64,000 nucleotides of DNA from Nocardioides daejeonensis (lineage in GTDB: Bacteria > Actinomycetota > Actinomycetes > Propionibacteriales > Nocardioidaceae). Under the pieces are notes generated by a model. That model saw only the letters and a list, made by a program, of their open reading frames with translations, did not search any database and was not told the origin of the DNA. Numbering within the stretch: position 1 is the first letter of the stretch; every line of letters starts with the position of its first letter. The stretch is taken from NCBI RefSeq assembly GCF_003194585.1, contig NZ_QHKZ01000003.1, positions 310,001 through 374,000 on the forward strand, given 5' to 3'. This document shows positions 38,418 through 46,868 of this stretch, in pieces. The position numbers and the translations under genes were made by a program.

Positions 38418-39236
38418 ATGAATGAGATCAACCAGCGCGACCTGGTGCAGAGCATCGAACGGGGCTTCGCGGTGCTCCTGGCCTTCGACGAGGAGATGCC
38501 GACACCCACCTCGGCCGAGCTGGCCGCGCGGACCGGGCTCTCGCGCCCCGCCGTACGACGGATCCTGCTCACCCTGCAGCACCTCGGGTACGTGCGCCCC
38601 GAGCAGGGCCACTGGACGCTGACCCCGCGGGTGCTCACCATCGGGCAGCACTTCGCGGCCACGCACAGCATCGTGGAGATCGCCCAACCGCACCTGCAGC
38701 GACTGGCGGAGCTGACACACGAGTCCGCGTCACTGGGACAGCTGGACGGGCCCCACGTGATCTACGTCGGACGCGTGCACGTACGCCGCGTGATGGCCAC
38801 CAGCGTGGACATCGGCACACGGCTCCCGACCCACGCCACCGCCATGGGCCGGGTGCTCCTGGCCTGGGCAGAGGAGCGCGCAGTGGAGCATGCCCTGGCC
38901 TCCGTCCCGCTGCGCCAGCTCACCCCGCGCACCGTGACCGACCCCGTGGCGCTGCGTGACCTGCTGCACCAGGTGCGCATCGACGGGTGGGCGATCGTCG
39001 ACAGTGAGCTGGAGGAGGGGTTCCTCGCTGCGGCGGTGCCGGTGCGCGACGTCCAGGGCGAGGTCGTCGCAGCACTCTCGCACTCGACGACCCGGCTGCG
39101 CAGCAGCACCAAGCAGATCCAGACCGGCGTCGTGCCCCAGCTGTTGGAGATCGCCGCAGCCATCGAGGAGGACCTCTCCACCCTCGCCACCGCAGGCAGG
39201 CGGGTGCGCCCCGGGGATCGCGACGGGTTCTTCTGA
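38418..39236 (+). CDS. IclR-family regulator, beta-ketoadipate (PcaR/PcaU/PobR) type
   Basis: 272 residues. The N-terminal winged helix (SAELAARTGLSRPAVRRILLTLQHLGYV) is followed by the pathway-specific GHWTLTPRVLTIGQ and an effector domain (VIYVGRV, RLPTHATAMGRVLLA, ELEEGFLAAAVPVRD). The VQSIERGFAVL start is typical of beta-ketoadipate regulators, which respond to aromatic acids or muconate. It diverges from the monooxygenase operon and probably controls it. Confidence 0.88.
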   Translation: MNEINQRDLVQSIERGFAVLLAFDEEMPTPTSAELAARTGLSRPAVRRILLTLQHLGYVRPEQGHWTLTPRVLTIGQHFAATHSIVEIAQPHLQRLAELTHESASLGQLDGPHVIYVGRVHVRRVMATSVDIGTRLPTHATAMGRVLLAWAEERAVEHALASVPLRQLTPRTVTDPVALRDLLHQVRIDGWAIVDSELEEGFLAAAVPVRDVQGEVVAALSHSTTRLRSSTKQIQTGVVPQLLEIAAAIEEDLSTLATAGRRVRPGDRDGFF

Positions 39237-39260
39237 ACCGTCGGGCGATGGCGACGCCGC

Positions 39261-40154
39261 TCAGCCCTCGCGCTCGCCGAAGACGGCCCGCAGATGGTCG
39301 ACGACGAGCTCGGCGGCCGGGGTGAGCCGCTCCGGATGCCAACCGATCGCGAGGTCGACCGTCACCCGGTCCGCCACGGGCCGGAAGGCGACGCCGGGCA
39401 GGCTCAGCGCCGTCACGGACTCAGGCAGCACCGCGACCCCGAGGCCGGCAGCCACGAAGACGACCATCGTGGAGGTCTCGGCGACCTGCGCGACCTTGCG
39501 GGGCCGGAAGCCGGCCCGCCTGCAGAGCGCCTGGACCGCGTCGTGAAGGACGGAGCGATGCTCGGACGGGTAGCTGATGAAGGGCTCGCCCTTCAGTTCC
39601 TTGACCCGGACGCTCTCCTGCTCCGCCAGCCGATGGCCGACAGGCAGCGCAACCACCAGAGACTCGCGGCGTACCACCTCGACCTCGAGCGCGCCGTCGG
39701 TGACCGGCGTGCGCAGGATCGCGACGTCGATCGAGCCGTCGCGCAGCGCCGCCTCCTGGTCGGGCGTCAGCATCTCGCCCTTGAAGTCGAACTCGATGTC
39801 GGCGAAGGAGTCCCGGAGCCCCCGGGCCAGCTCCGGCAACAGCGAGTACGTCGCCGAGCCGATGAAGCCCAGCGCGACCCTGCCGACCTCTCCGGTCGAG
39901 ACGCGCTTGGCCTCCGCGCCTGCCTGGTCGACGGCAAGCAGGACCGCCCGGGTCCGCTCCAGGTAGCGCTCGCCGGCCGGCGTCAGGGCGACCTGGCGCG
40001 TCGTCCGCTCGAAGAGCGCGAAGCCCAGCTCGGCCTCGAGCTGCTTGATCTGTTGGGAGAGCGGAGGCTGGGCCATGTGGAGCCGTTCGGCAGCCCGACC
40101 GAAGTGCAACTCCTCCGCGACGGCCACGAAGTAGCGCAGGTGACGCAGTTCCAT
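39261..40154 (-). CDS. LysR-family transcriptional regulator
   Basis: 297 residues. The N-terminal winged helix-turn-helix reads MELRHLRYFVAVAEELHFGRAAERLHMAQPPL in outline, which is the CatR/BenM/PcaQ-like subgroup start. The two-lobed effector domain follows. It is divergent from pcaF across 79 bases and probably activates pcaFD in response to a pathway intermediate. Confidence 0.9.
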   Translation of the reverse strand: MELRHLRYFVAVAEELHFGRAAERLHMAQPPLSQQIKQLEAELGFALFERTTRQVALTPAGERYLERTRAVLLAVDQAGAEAKRVSTGEVGRVALGFIGSATYSLLPELARGLRDSFADIEFDFKGEMLTPDQEAALRDGSIDVAILRTPVTDGALEVEVVRRESLVVALPVGHRLAEQESVRVKELKGEPFISYPSEHRSVLHDAVQALCRRAGFRPRKVAQVAETSTMVVFVAAGLGVAVLPESVTALSLPGVAFRPVADRVTVDLAIGWHPERLTPAAELVVDHLRAVFGEREG

Positions 40155-40221
40155 ATGCAGAGCATATGAGAATCCGGGGAATGCGTATATCTCACCTATA
40201 GAAGCTGCGCCCCGACCTCCC

Positions 40222-40227
40222 TAGATT
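40222..40227 (+). promoter_or_regulatory. Candidate -10 element for a leaderless pcaF transcript
   Basis: TAGATT ends 6 bases before the pcaF ATG, so transcription would start at or next to the start codon. No ribosome site is visible. A TGAGA-N-TCTCA dyad upstream may be the LysR site. Confidence 0.45.
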
Positions 40228-40233
40228 GGCTTC

Positions 40234-41460
40234 ATGGCCACCGAAGCGACTGACATCGTCATCTGCGAGCCACTGCGCACCCCGGTAGGTGCCTACGGCG
40301 GAGTCTTCGCCGATGTTCCGGTGACGACGCTGGCCGCGACGGTCCTGGCCGAGCTTGTCGACCGCACCGGTCTGGACGGCGGTGACATCGACGACGTGAT
40401 CCTCGGCCAGTGCTATCCCAACGGCGAGGCTCCGGCACTCGGCCGGGTCGCCGCGCTCGACGCCGGGCTCGACGTCAGGGTCCCCGGCCAGCAGATCGAC
40501 CGCCGCTGCGGCTCGGGCCTGCAAGCCGTCCTCAACGCGGCGATGCAGGTCGCCACCGGCGCCTCTCGCATGGTCGTCGCCGGTGGCGCGGAGTCGATGT
40601 CGCAGGCCGAGCACTACGCCCTCGGCCTGCGGACCGGCATCCGTGGCGACGGCACCCGGCTGATGGACCGCCTCGCGAGGGGCCGGGTCACCGCGGGCGG
40701 CCGCAACCATCCGGTGCCCGGCGGCATGATCGAGACGGCGGAGAACCTGCGCCGCGACTACCGCATCAGCCGGGAGGACCAGGACGCCCTCGCGCTCGCC
40801 TCCCAGCAACGTTGGGCGGAGGCCCAGGGCGCGGGCCGCTTCGACGACGAGATCGTGCCCGTGGTCGTGCCCGGTCGCCGTGGCCGACCGGACACGCACA
40901 TCGAGGTCGACGAGCATCCACGGCCAGAGACGACCGCGGAGGCGCTGGCCGCGCTGCGTCCGGTCCGGTTGGCGGTCGACGACGAGGCCACGGTCACGGC
41001 CGGCAACGCCAGTGGCCAGAACGACGGTGCCGCGATGTGCATCGTGACCACCCGGGCCGAGGCCGATCGACGCGGGCTCGACGCCTTCGTCACGCTGCGC
41101 GCCTGGGCGGTGGCCGGCGTACCACCGGCAACGATGGGCATCGGACCGGTGCCCGCCACGGCGCTGGCACTCTCCCGCGCCGGGATCGACCTGGCACAGC
41201 TCGACCTGATCGAGCTCAACGAGGCCTTTGCAGCCCAGGTCCTCGCCTGCCTTCGCGAACTCGGGATGGCCGACGACGATGCCCGGGTCAACGTGAACGG
41301 CTCCGGCATCTCCCTCGGCCATCCCGTCGGCGCGACCGGCGCCCGGATCCTGGCCACCCTCGCCCGCGAGCTGCGGCGTCGCGAGGCACGCTTCGGGCTG
41401 GAGACCATGTGCATCGGCGGCGGCCAGGGCCTGGCCGCGGTCTTCGAGGCTGTGCGATGA
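40234..41460 (+). CDS. pcaF: Acetyl-CoA C-acyltransferase, probable 3-oxoadipyl-CoA thiolase
   Basis: 408 residues with complete thiolase machinery: nucleophile Cys92 (DRRCGSGLQA), NEAFAAQ, His363 in GHPVGATG, and Cys393 in CIGGGQG. Co-location with pcaD (ATGA overlap) and the catechol genes supports cleavage of 3-oxoadipyl-CoA to succinyl-CoA and acetyl-CoA. Other thiolase roles cannot be excluded from sequence alone. The CoA-transferase step (PcaIJ/CatIJ) is not encoded nearby. Confidence 0.88.
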   Translation: MATEATDIVICEPLRTPVGAYGGVFADVPVTTLAATVLAELVDRTGLDGGDIDDVILGQCYPNGEAPALGRVAALDAGLDVRVPGQQIDRRCGSGLQAVLNAAMQVATGASRMVVAGGAESMSQAEHYALGLRTGIRGDGTRLMDRLARGRVTAGGRNHPVPGGMIETAENLRRDYRISREDQDALALASQQRWAEAQGAGRFDDEIVPVVVPGRRGRPDTHIEVDEHPRPETTAEALAALRPVRLAVDDEATVTAGNASGQNDGAAMCIVTTRAEADRRGLDAFVTLRAWAVAGVPPATMGIGPVPATALALSRAGIDLAQLDLIELNEAFAAQVLACLRELGMADDDARVNVNGSGISLGHPVGATGARILATLARELRRREARFGLETMCIGGGQGLAAVFEAVR

Positions 41461-42239
41461 GCACGCCGCTGGTCGACTACGACGTCCTGCCAGGACCTGC
41501 CGACGCCCCGGCGGTCGTGCTCTCGAACTCGCTGGGCTCCACCCGGCACATGTGGGACCGCAACATCGAACTGTGGCAGCGGCACCTGACGGTCGTCCGC
41601 TACGACACCCGGGGGCACGGCGACTCGGCCGTGGTGCCCGGCCCCGCCACCATCGACGACCTCGCCGACGACGTGATCGCGCTGCTCGACCATCTCGGTC
41701 TGGAGCGGGTGCACCTCGTCGGACTCTCCTTGGGCGGCATGACCGGCATGCGGCTCGCCGCACGCGAGCCGGCGCGGATCGATCGGCTGGTGACGCTGTG
41801 CACCTCGCCCTACCTGGGACCGGCGGCCAACTGGCTCGACCGCGCCGCGCTGGTGCGGTCGACGGGCACCAGCGCGGTGGCGGAGGCAGTCGTGGATCGG
41901 TGGTACTCACCCGGTTTCCTCGCCCGCGAGCACGAGCGCGTGGCGCGTGCGCGACAGATGGTGGCCGCCACCCCGCCCGAGGGGTACGCCGCCAGCTGCG
42001 AGGCGATCGCCACGATGGACCTGCGCGACCAACTGTCCTCGATCACCGCCCCCACCCTGGCGATCGCCGGTGCCGATGACCCGGCCACCGGGCCTGCGCA
42101 CCTGCAGGCGATCGCCGAGAGCGTCGTCGACGGCTCCCTGCTCGTGGTGCCGGACGCAGCGCACCTGGCGAACGACGAGCAGCCCGAGACAATCGGCGAT
42201 GCGGTCCTCGCCCACCTCCTCGGCGCGCCCCCGGAGTGA
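41457..42239 (+). CDS. pcaD: 3-oxoadipate enol-lactonase
   Basis: 260 residues, an alpha/beta hydrolase. The nucleophile is Ser91 in VGLSLGG, with an acid in GADDP (Asp207/208) and His236 in DAAHLAN. The N-terminal LSNSLGSTRHMWDRN is characteristic of PcaD. It hydrolyses the enol-lactone made by CatC to 3-oxoadipate. There is no fused decarboxylase (PcaL) domain, unlike some actinobacteria. It is translationally coupled to pcaF and convergent with catC. Confidence 0.92.
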   Translation: MSTPLVDYDVLPGPADAPAVVLSNSLGSTRHMWDRNIELWQRHLTVVRYDTRGHGDSAVVPGPATIDDLADDVIALLDHLGLERVHLVGLSLGGMTGMRLAAREPARIDRLVTLCTSPYLGPAANWLDRAALVRSTGTSAVAEAVVDRWYSPGFLAREHERVARARQMVAATPPEGYAASCEAIATMDLRDQLSSITAPTLAIAGADDPATGPAHLQAIAESVVDGSLLVVPDAAHLANDEQPETIGDAVLAHLLGAPPE

Positions 42240-42245
42240 CGCCGT

Positions 42246-42341
42246 ACGTCCTGCGCCCTGGTCGTCGGAGCAACCAGCACGCAGGACACCCACCACAACG
42301 TCCTGCGCCCTGGTCGCCGGAGCAACCAGGGCGCAGGACGT
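42246..42341. repeat. Duplicated hairpin between convergent pcaD and catC
   Basis: Two copies of a 43-44-base hairpin lie 52 bases apart. Copy 2 has perfect 17-bp arms at 42298-42314 and 42325-42341 (ACGTCCTGCGCCCTGGT) around a 10-base loop. Copy 1 (42246-42288) has the same left arm and a diverged right arm. It probably acts as a bidirectional terminator. Confidence 0.85.
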
Positions 42342-42351
42342 TGGACCGCGC

Positions 42352-42633
42352 TCAGGCGTCGATGTCGGAGGGGTGCGTGGCCAGCGGCGTGACCACGATC
42401 TCCATGTAGGGGAAGAGCGGCAGGCCCGCGAGGAGGTCGTGCAGTTCGTTGTTGTCGGCGACGTCGAAGACCGAGACGTTGGCGTACTCCCCCACGATCC
42501 GCCACAGGTGCGGCCACTTGCCGGCACGCTGCAGCTCCTGGGAGTAGGCACGTTCACGGGCGACGAGGTCGGCACGGACGTCCGGATCCATGTCGTGGGG
42601 GATCCGGACGTCCATGCGGGCGTGGAAGAGCAT
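42352..42633 (-). CDS. catC: Muconolactone delta-isomerase
   Basis: 93 residues, the family's normal length, with the typical start MLFHARMDVRIP and WRIVGEYANVSVFDV ... LFPYMEIVVTPLA. It converts muconolactone to 3-oxoadipate enol-lactone. ATG 42633 shares one base with the catA stop (TGATG). It is the last gene of catBAC. Confidence 0.96.
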   Translation of the reverse strand: MLFHARMDVRIPHDMDPDVRADLVARERAYSQELQRAGKWPHLWRIVGEYANVSVFDVADNNELHDLLAGLPLFPYMEIVVTPLATHPSDIDA

Positions 42634-43466
42634 CAGGCGGGGTCCAGCACGAAGTCGTACGTCGTCACGTTGCCCGCCTCGCCCTCCACCACGTCGAGCA
42701 TCAGCTCGGGCTTCACAGCGGAGGCGATGTCGTCGCCGTTGTGGGGATCCCCGGGGAAGTAGAGCTGGGTGGTGATCAGCTGGCGGCCCGGCGCGGAGAC
42801 CTTCAGGTGCAGGTGGGCCGGGCGCCATGCGTGCCAGCCGGCGGCCGCGATCAGCTTGCCGCAGGAGCCGTCAGTGGGGATCTGGTAGGGCGCGGGCTGG
42901 ATCGTCTCGATCCAGTAGCGGCCCTCCTCGTCGGCGATGGCGGTGATGCGCAGGTTCCACTCGGGGATGCCGGGGGCGAACTGCGAGTAGAAGCCGGCGG
43001 CGTCCGCCTGCCAGAGCTCGATCTTGGCGCCGGGCACCGGAGCCCCGGAGAGGTCGGTGACCTGCCCCTGGAAGAGCAACGGCGTCCCCGCCTCGTCCGC
43101 GCGCATGGGCATCCGTGCGCGCGCGCCCTGCTTGGGGGCGTTGGGCACGTAGTACGGCCCCTCGATCGTGCCCTTCGAACCGGATCGGTCGGCGTTGGCG
43201 ACCTCCTCGACCACGTGCTCGATCCACACGTCGAGGAAGAGCGGCCACTCGCCGTCCTGTCCGACTCCGATCAGCCACGCCTTCAGCGCGTTGTACTCGT
43301 CGTAGGTGACCTGGTGCTTGCGGACCGTCTCGTGGATCGCGGCGATCACCTCGCCGGCGAGTTCGCTCACCCGCTCGGGAGGGGTCTCCCCCACACCGAG
43401 CAGCTTGTCGGCCTGGAATCGCTCGGTGGCCGAGGCTCCGGACGCGGCAGCAGTGGCAATGCTCAT
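42633..43466 (-). CDS. catA: Catechol 1,2-dioxygenase
   Basis: 277 residues. It is an intradiol Fe(III) enzyme with ligands Tyr160 (AAGFYSQF), Tyr194 (PAPYQIP), His218 and His220 (RPAHLHLK). It opens catechol to cis,cis-muconate. ATG 43466 is chosen over ATG 43475 because GAAGGAG directly abuts the latter, leaving correct spacing only for 43466. The gap to catB is 26 bases. Confidence 0.95.
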   Translation of the reverse strand: MSIATAAASGASATERFQADKLLGVGETPPERVSELAGEVIAAIHETVRKHQVTYDEYNALKAWLIGVGQDGEWPLFLDVWIEHVVEEVANADRSGSKGTIEGPYYVPNAPKQGARARMPMRADEAGTPLLFQGQVTDLSGAPVPGAKIELWQADAAGFYSQFAPGIPEWNLRITAIADEEGRYWIETIQPAPYQIPTDGSCGKLIAAAGWHAWRPAHLHLKVSAPGRQLITTQLYFPGDPHNGDDIASAVKPELMLDVVEGEAGNVTTYDFVLDPA

Positions 43467-43492
43467 CGATGTCATCTCCTTCTTGGTGCGGT

Positions 43493-44596
43493 TCAGGTGT
43501 CCTGGCGGTAGTGCGCCAGCTTGTCTTCGTCGATCTCGATGCCGAGGCCGGGCAGCTCGCGGACGAGCAGCTCGCCCTCCCGGATCTCCAGCGGGTCGGC
43601 AAGGAGGTCGTCGCTCATGTCGAGGAAGTTCGAGAGTTCGCCCGCCCGGGCGGAGGTGCTTCGATAGGCGGCCCCGAAGGCGGCCGAGCAGAGCGAGCCG
43701 AGCTGGCCGTCGATCTGGTTGCCCATGACGACCTCGACGCCCAGCGACTCGCAGAGGTGGTGCACGCGCTGGGAACCGGTGAAGCCGGTGCGCGCGGTCT
43801 TGATGCTCACCATGGTGGCACTGCCGCCGAGGATCTCCCTGGTCACCTCGGCGGGGGTGGAGACCGACTCGTCGGCGACGAAGGGCAGCGGGCTGTGCTC
43901 GACGAGCCACCGCCGGCCCAGTACGTCGTCGGCAGGGCAGAGCTCCTCGGCCATGGTGAGATCGAGGTCGGCCATCTGACGCAGCGCACGCAGGGACTGG
44001 GAGGCGCTCCACCCACGGTTGCCGTCGACGTAGAGCTCCACCCGGTCCCCGAGCCGTTCCCGGATCGCCCGGCAGACCGCGACGTCGAGCTCGACCGGAG
44101 AGCGCCCCACCTTCACCTTGAAGGTGCGGATCCCGAAGACGTCGAGCATCCGCTCCGCCTCGTCGGCCATCGCTCCCGGCTCGTCGAAGCCGAGCATGTG
44201 CGAGACCCGCATCCGATCGGTGAACCCGCCGAGGAGCTGGGTCACGGGCACACCCACGGCCTGGCCGATGAGGTCCCACAACGCCATGTCGAGGGCGGCC
44301 TTGGCCGTCGGGTTGCCGACGGTCTTGTTGAGCCGGGCATGGATGGCTTCACGGTCGAGCGGCGAGGCGCCGGCCATCGCCGGGCCGAGGATGCCGTCGA
44401 CGACCGCGATGATCGAGGCCTGCGTCTCCCCGTAGGTGAAGGGGCGCGGGGGCGCCTCGGCCGTCCCGACCAGGCCGTCGTCGGTGTGTACCCGGACCAG
44501 CACATGCTCGGCCACCCGCACCTCGCCACTGGCGAACACCAGGGGCTTGCGGTAGGGGATGGCGAAGGGGATCGCCTCGACCTTGCTGATCTTCAC
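43493..44596 (-). CDS. catB: Muconate cycloisomerase
   Basis: 367 residues, enolase superfamily. It has the KxK motif Lys160/Lys162 (FKVKVG), metal ligands Asp191, Glu217 and Asp242, and catalytic Lys266 (SIKTART). This pattern is that of muconate lactonising enzymes. The start is GTG 44596 with GAGGAGC upstream. It leads the catBAC operon, an order common in actinobacteria. Confidence 0.94.
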   Translation of the reverse strand: MKISKVEAIPFAIPYRKPLVFASGEVRVAEHVLVRVHTDDGLVGTAEAPPRPFTYGETQASIIAVVDGILGPAMAGASPLDREAIHARLNKTVGNPTAKAALDMALWDLIGQAVGVPVTQLLGGFTDRMRVSHMLGFDEPGAMADEAERMLDVFGIRTFKVKVGRSPVELDVAVCRAIRERLGDRVELYVDGNRGWSASQSLRALRQMADLDLTMAEELCPADDVLGRRWLVEHSPLPFVADESVSTPAEVTREILGGSATMVSIKTARTGFTGSQRVHHLCESLGVEVVMGNQIDGQLGSLCSAAFGAAYRSTSARAGELSNFLDMSDDLLADPLEIREGELLVRELPGLGIEIDEDKLAHYRQDT

Positions 44597-44647
44597 CCGT
44601 GCTCCTCATGACGTGCATCACAACGTGTGCAGTCAGCGTAGGACGGG

Positions 44648-44686
44648 CTATTGATTCAAGAGAAAGACTTTGTTTCTGATCAATAG
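44648..44686. promoter_or_regulatory. Palindromic A/T-rich site upstream of catB
   Basis: CTATTGAT (44648-44655) and ATCAATAG (44679-44686) form a perfect 8-bp inverted repeat enclosing a second dyad AGAAA/TTTCT. The region is notably A/T-rich. It is a likely operator or promoter region for catBAC, about 50-90 bases upstream of the start. Confidence 0.5.
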
Positions 44687-44715
44687 GACGTTCAGAATCT
44701 CAATCCGCCAGACCC

Positions 44716-45711
44716 TCAGCGCCGCTCGCGCAGCCGGGCGTTGGGCATCGGAGGAGCCGGGATCGGCGGCAGCGGCTGACCGGGCACCTGCCCGAACCGA
44801 CCACCGCCCACCTCGAGGCCTGAGTCGACGACCTCTCCGTCCCTGGTGATCTGCTCCTGCCACCGCTCGCGGAACTCCACGATCTCCTCATGACTGCGCC
44901 CGACGAAGTTCCACCACATGATGATCGACTCACCGAAGGGCGGGCCGCCCAGCAGAAGCAGACGCGAGTCGCGCTGTGCGGCGAGGGTGATGGTGGCGCA
45001 GCCGGGGGCCAGGTAGCCGAGCTCACCTGCGGCGAGACCGGTGCCGTCGACCTGGATCGCGCCCTGGTCGAGGAGCACGCCGTGCTCGAAGCCCTCGGCC
45101 ACGTCGACGACGATCTCCGCGCCGGCCTCCAGGAGCAGCTCGGCCCCGAGCAGCTCGGTGTGCGTGCGCACCGGCGAGGCGTCGCCCAGCAGCGAGCCGA
45201 GGAAGACCCGGGCGGTCCAGCCCGGCCCGGTGCGCGGCGGAGGCGCGTAGTGCTCGAAGCCGGGGGCCACGTCACGGGCGTCGGCCGGCAAGGCGACCCA
45301 GAGCTGGGCTCCGTGCAGGGTGGTGGTCTCCGGCGTCGACACCTCGGAGTGACTGATCCCGTGGCCGGCCGTCATCAGGTTCACCTCGCCGGGCCGGACC
45401 ATCGCGACGTTGCCGGCACTGTCCCGGTGCTCGATCTCGCCGGTGAAGAGCCAGCTCACCGTGGCCAGACCGGTGTGCGGGTGCGCAGCGACGACCATCC
45501 CGCCCGAGTCGGAGACCAGATCGGGGCCGTAGTGGTCGACGAAGCACCAGGCGCCGATCAGCGATCGCTCGCGCGACGGGAGGGTCCGGCGCACCAACAT
45601 CGCCCGCGGGCCGCCCAGCGGAACCTCGCGCGGGCCGATCACCTCGACGCCGGGCACCGAGGCGCCTTCGGCGCAGACCACTTCGTCGGGATGGCGCTCC
45701 TGGTTGCTCAT
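44716..45711 (-). CDS. Pirin family protein
   Basis: 331 residues, a bicupin. The N-terminal cupin has AHPHTGLATVSWLFTGEIEHRDS and the pirin stretch VNLMTAGHGISHSE with metal-binding His and Glu residues; the C-terminal pirin domain includes GGPPFGESIIMWWNFVGRS. Many pirins act as redox-sensing cofactors or quercetinase-like dioxygenases, so the role here is unknown. It lies upstream of catBAC on the same strand, separated by the 119-base regulatory gap. Confidence 0.9.
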   Translation of the reverse strand: MSNQERHPDEVVCAEGASVPGVEVIGPREVPLGGPRAMLVRRTLPSRERSLIGAWCFVDHYGPDLVSDSGGMVVAAHPHTGLATVSWLFTGEIEHRDSAGNVAMVRPGEVNLMTAGHGISHSEVSTPETTTLHGAQLWVALPADARDVAPGFEHYAPPPRTGPGWTARVFLGSLLGDASPVRTHTELLGAELLLEAGAEIVVDVAEGFEHGVLLDQGAIQVDGTGLAAGELGYLAPGCATITLAAQRDSRLLLLGGPPFGESIIMWWNFVGRSHEEIVEFRERWQEQITRDGEVVDSGLEVGGGRFGQVPGQPLPPIPAPPMPNARLRERR

Positions 45712-45738
45712 GGCACCCAGTCTGCCTCGCTCGCGAGC

Positions 45739-46845
45739 TCAGCGAGTAGCACCGAGCTCTGCCCGCGTCGGGAAGGGGTTGAATCGGCAGCCAGAAAGGC
45801 CCTTCGACTGCTGCTGCATCACGGGCGCCGCCGCCCCTGGCCCGGGGCAACTGCGGTGGCCGTGCCCGAGCCAGTGACCCGTCTCGTGGTTGACCACCAT
45901 GTGCCGGTAGTCGCGCAGCGACCCGCCCGCAGCGTTCCAGGCAGGCGACGCCTGTTGCCAACGGGTCTGGTTGATCACCACGTAGCGCCCCACCCGGCAG
46001 CTCCACTGGACACTGCACACCGGGGAGAAGCGTGGCAGCCAGGAAGGCTCCGCCAGGACCAGGGTGAAGTTCCCGCCCCGCGCCACACGACGAAACCGGA
46101 TCCCCGCCGCCCGCCACCCGCGAGCGTCCTCGTAGCTGCGTTGCGCGAGCTTGCGGAACCTCGGGAGAGACGCAGTGATGAGCCCCCGGGTCTCCACCGA
46201 GTAGGTGACGGTACGGCGTACCGCGACTCGGTGCCGCGCCGCGACGCCGCGGCTGCGCACCTGCTTCTTCTGGAAACCGTCCGTCCGAGCGGTCCACCGC
46301 ACCCGGATCCGGTGGCCGACGTCTCGGTGCGTCACCACATAGCGCTTGCCTGTGGCTCGCTTGATGGGCCTGCCGTCGCGCAGCCACTGTCGGCTCACGC
46401 GCCTCGGCCGGTGGTCGAAAGCGGGCTTGGTGGCGACAAGCGTGCTGCCGAGGCGCCCGCTGCCCCGGACCTCGGGACGTCGTACGACGCGCAGGCGCGC
46501 CTTGCGCACCTTGACCGCATGGGACTCCGCCACGGTAACGCCCTCCTCATGATGCGCGGTTACCCGAACCGAGAGCGACCGACCGACGTCGTCGAGCTCG
46601 AGCCGGTATCGGACTCCCGTGGCATCGGCGATCGGCACGCCGTCTCGAAGCCACACCACGCTGACAGAGGCGGGCTCCGGCAACCACGTCCCCGGAGACG
46701 CCTCCAGGACACCACGGAAGACCGGCGTCCCGGTCACTGTCGGCGGGTTGGTCAAGACGGGCGGAGCAGCCGCAGCCGGTCCTGCCCCGAATGCCATCAC
46801 GGACACGACGAGAACGAGAGCGAAAAGCACCGAACGTCCACGCAT
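45739..46845 (-). CDS. Secreted DUF3152-type metalloprotease with Ig-like repeats
   Basis: 368 residues. The Sec signal peptide is MRGRSVLFALVLVVSVMAFG and ends at AAA. Two repeats with the WLRDG motif (VVWLRDGVPI, RQWLRDGRPI) suggest Ig-like domains at about 30-110 and 120-195. The C-terminal catalytic domain has the zinc motif HETGHWLGHGH (His320, His324, His330) and VMQQQSKGLSGC, as in DUF3152 proteins. It probably acts outside the membrane; substrate unknown. Confidence 0.85.
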   Translation of the reverse strand: MRGRSVLFALVLVVSVMAFGAGPAAAAPPVLTNPPTVTGTPVFRGVLEASPGTWLPEPASVSVVWLRDGVPIADATGVRYRLELDDVGRSLSVRVTAHHEEGVTVAESHAVKVRKARLRVVRRPEVRGSGRLGSTLVATKPAFDHRPRRVSRQWLRDGRPIKRATGKRYVVTHRDVGHRIRVRWTARTDGFQKKQVRSRGVAARHRVAVRRTVTYSVETRGLITASLPRFRKLAQRSYEDARGWRAAGIRFRRVARGGNFTLVLAEPSWLPRFSPVCSVQWSCRVGRYVVINQTRWQQASPAWNAAGGSLRDYRHMVVNHETGHWLGHGHRSCPGPGAAAPVMQQQSKGLSGCRFNPFPTRAELGATR

Positions 46846-46868
46846 TCCCCGAGGCTACCGGCCCCGAA

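Noticed and set aside
42634..42828. Longer form of catC with 65 extra residues
   Set aside because: The extension is read inside catA in another frame. Muconolactone isomerases are about 93 residues and begin MLFHARMD here.
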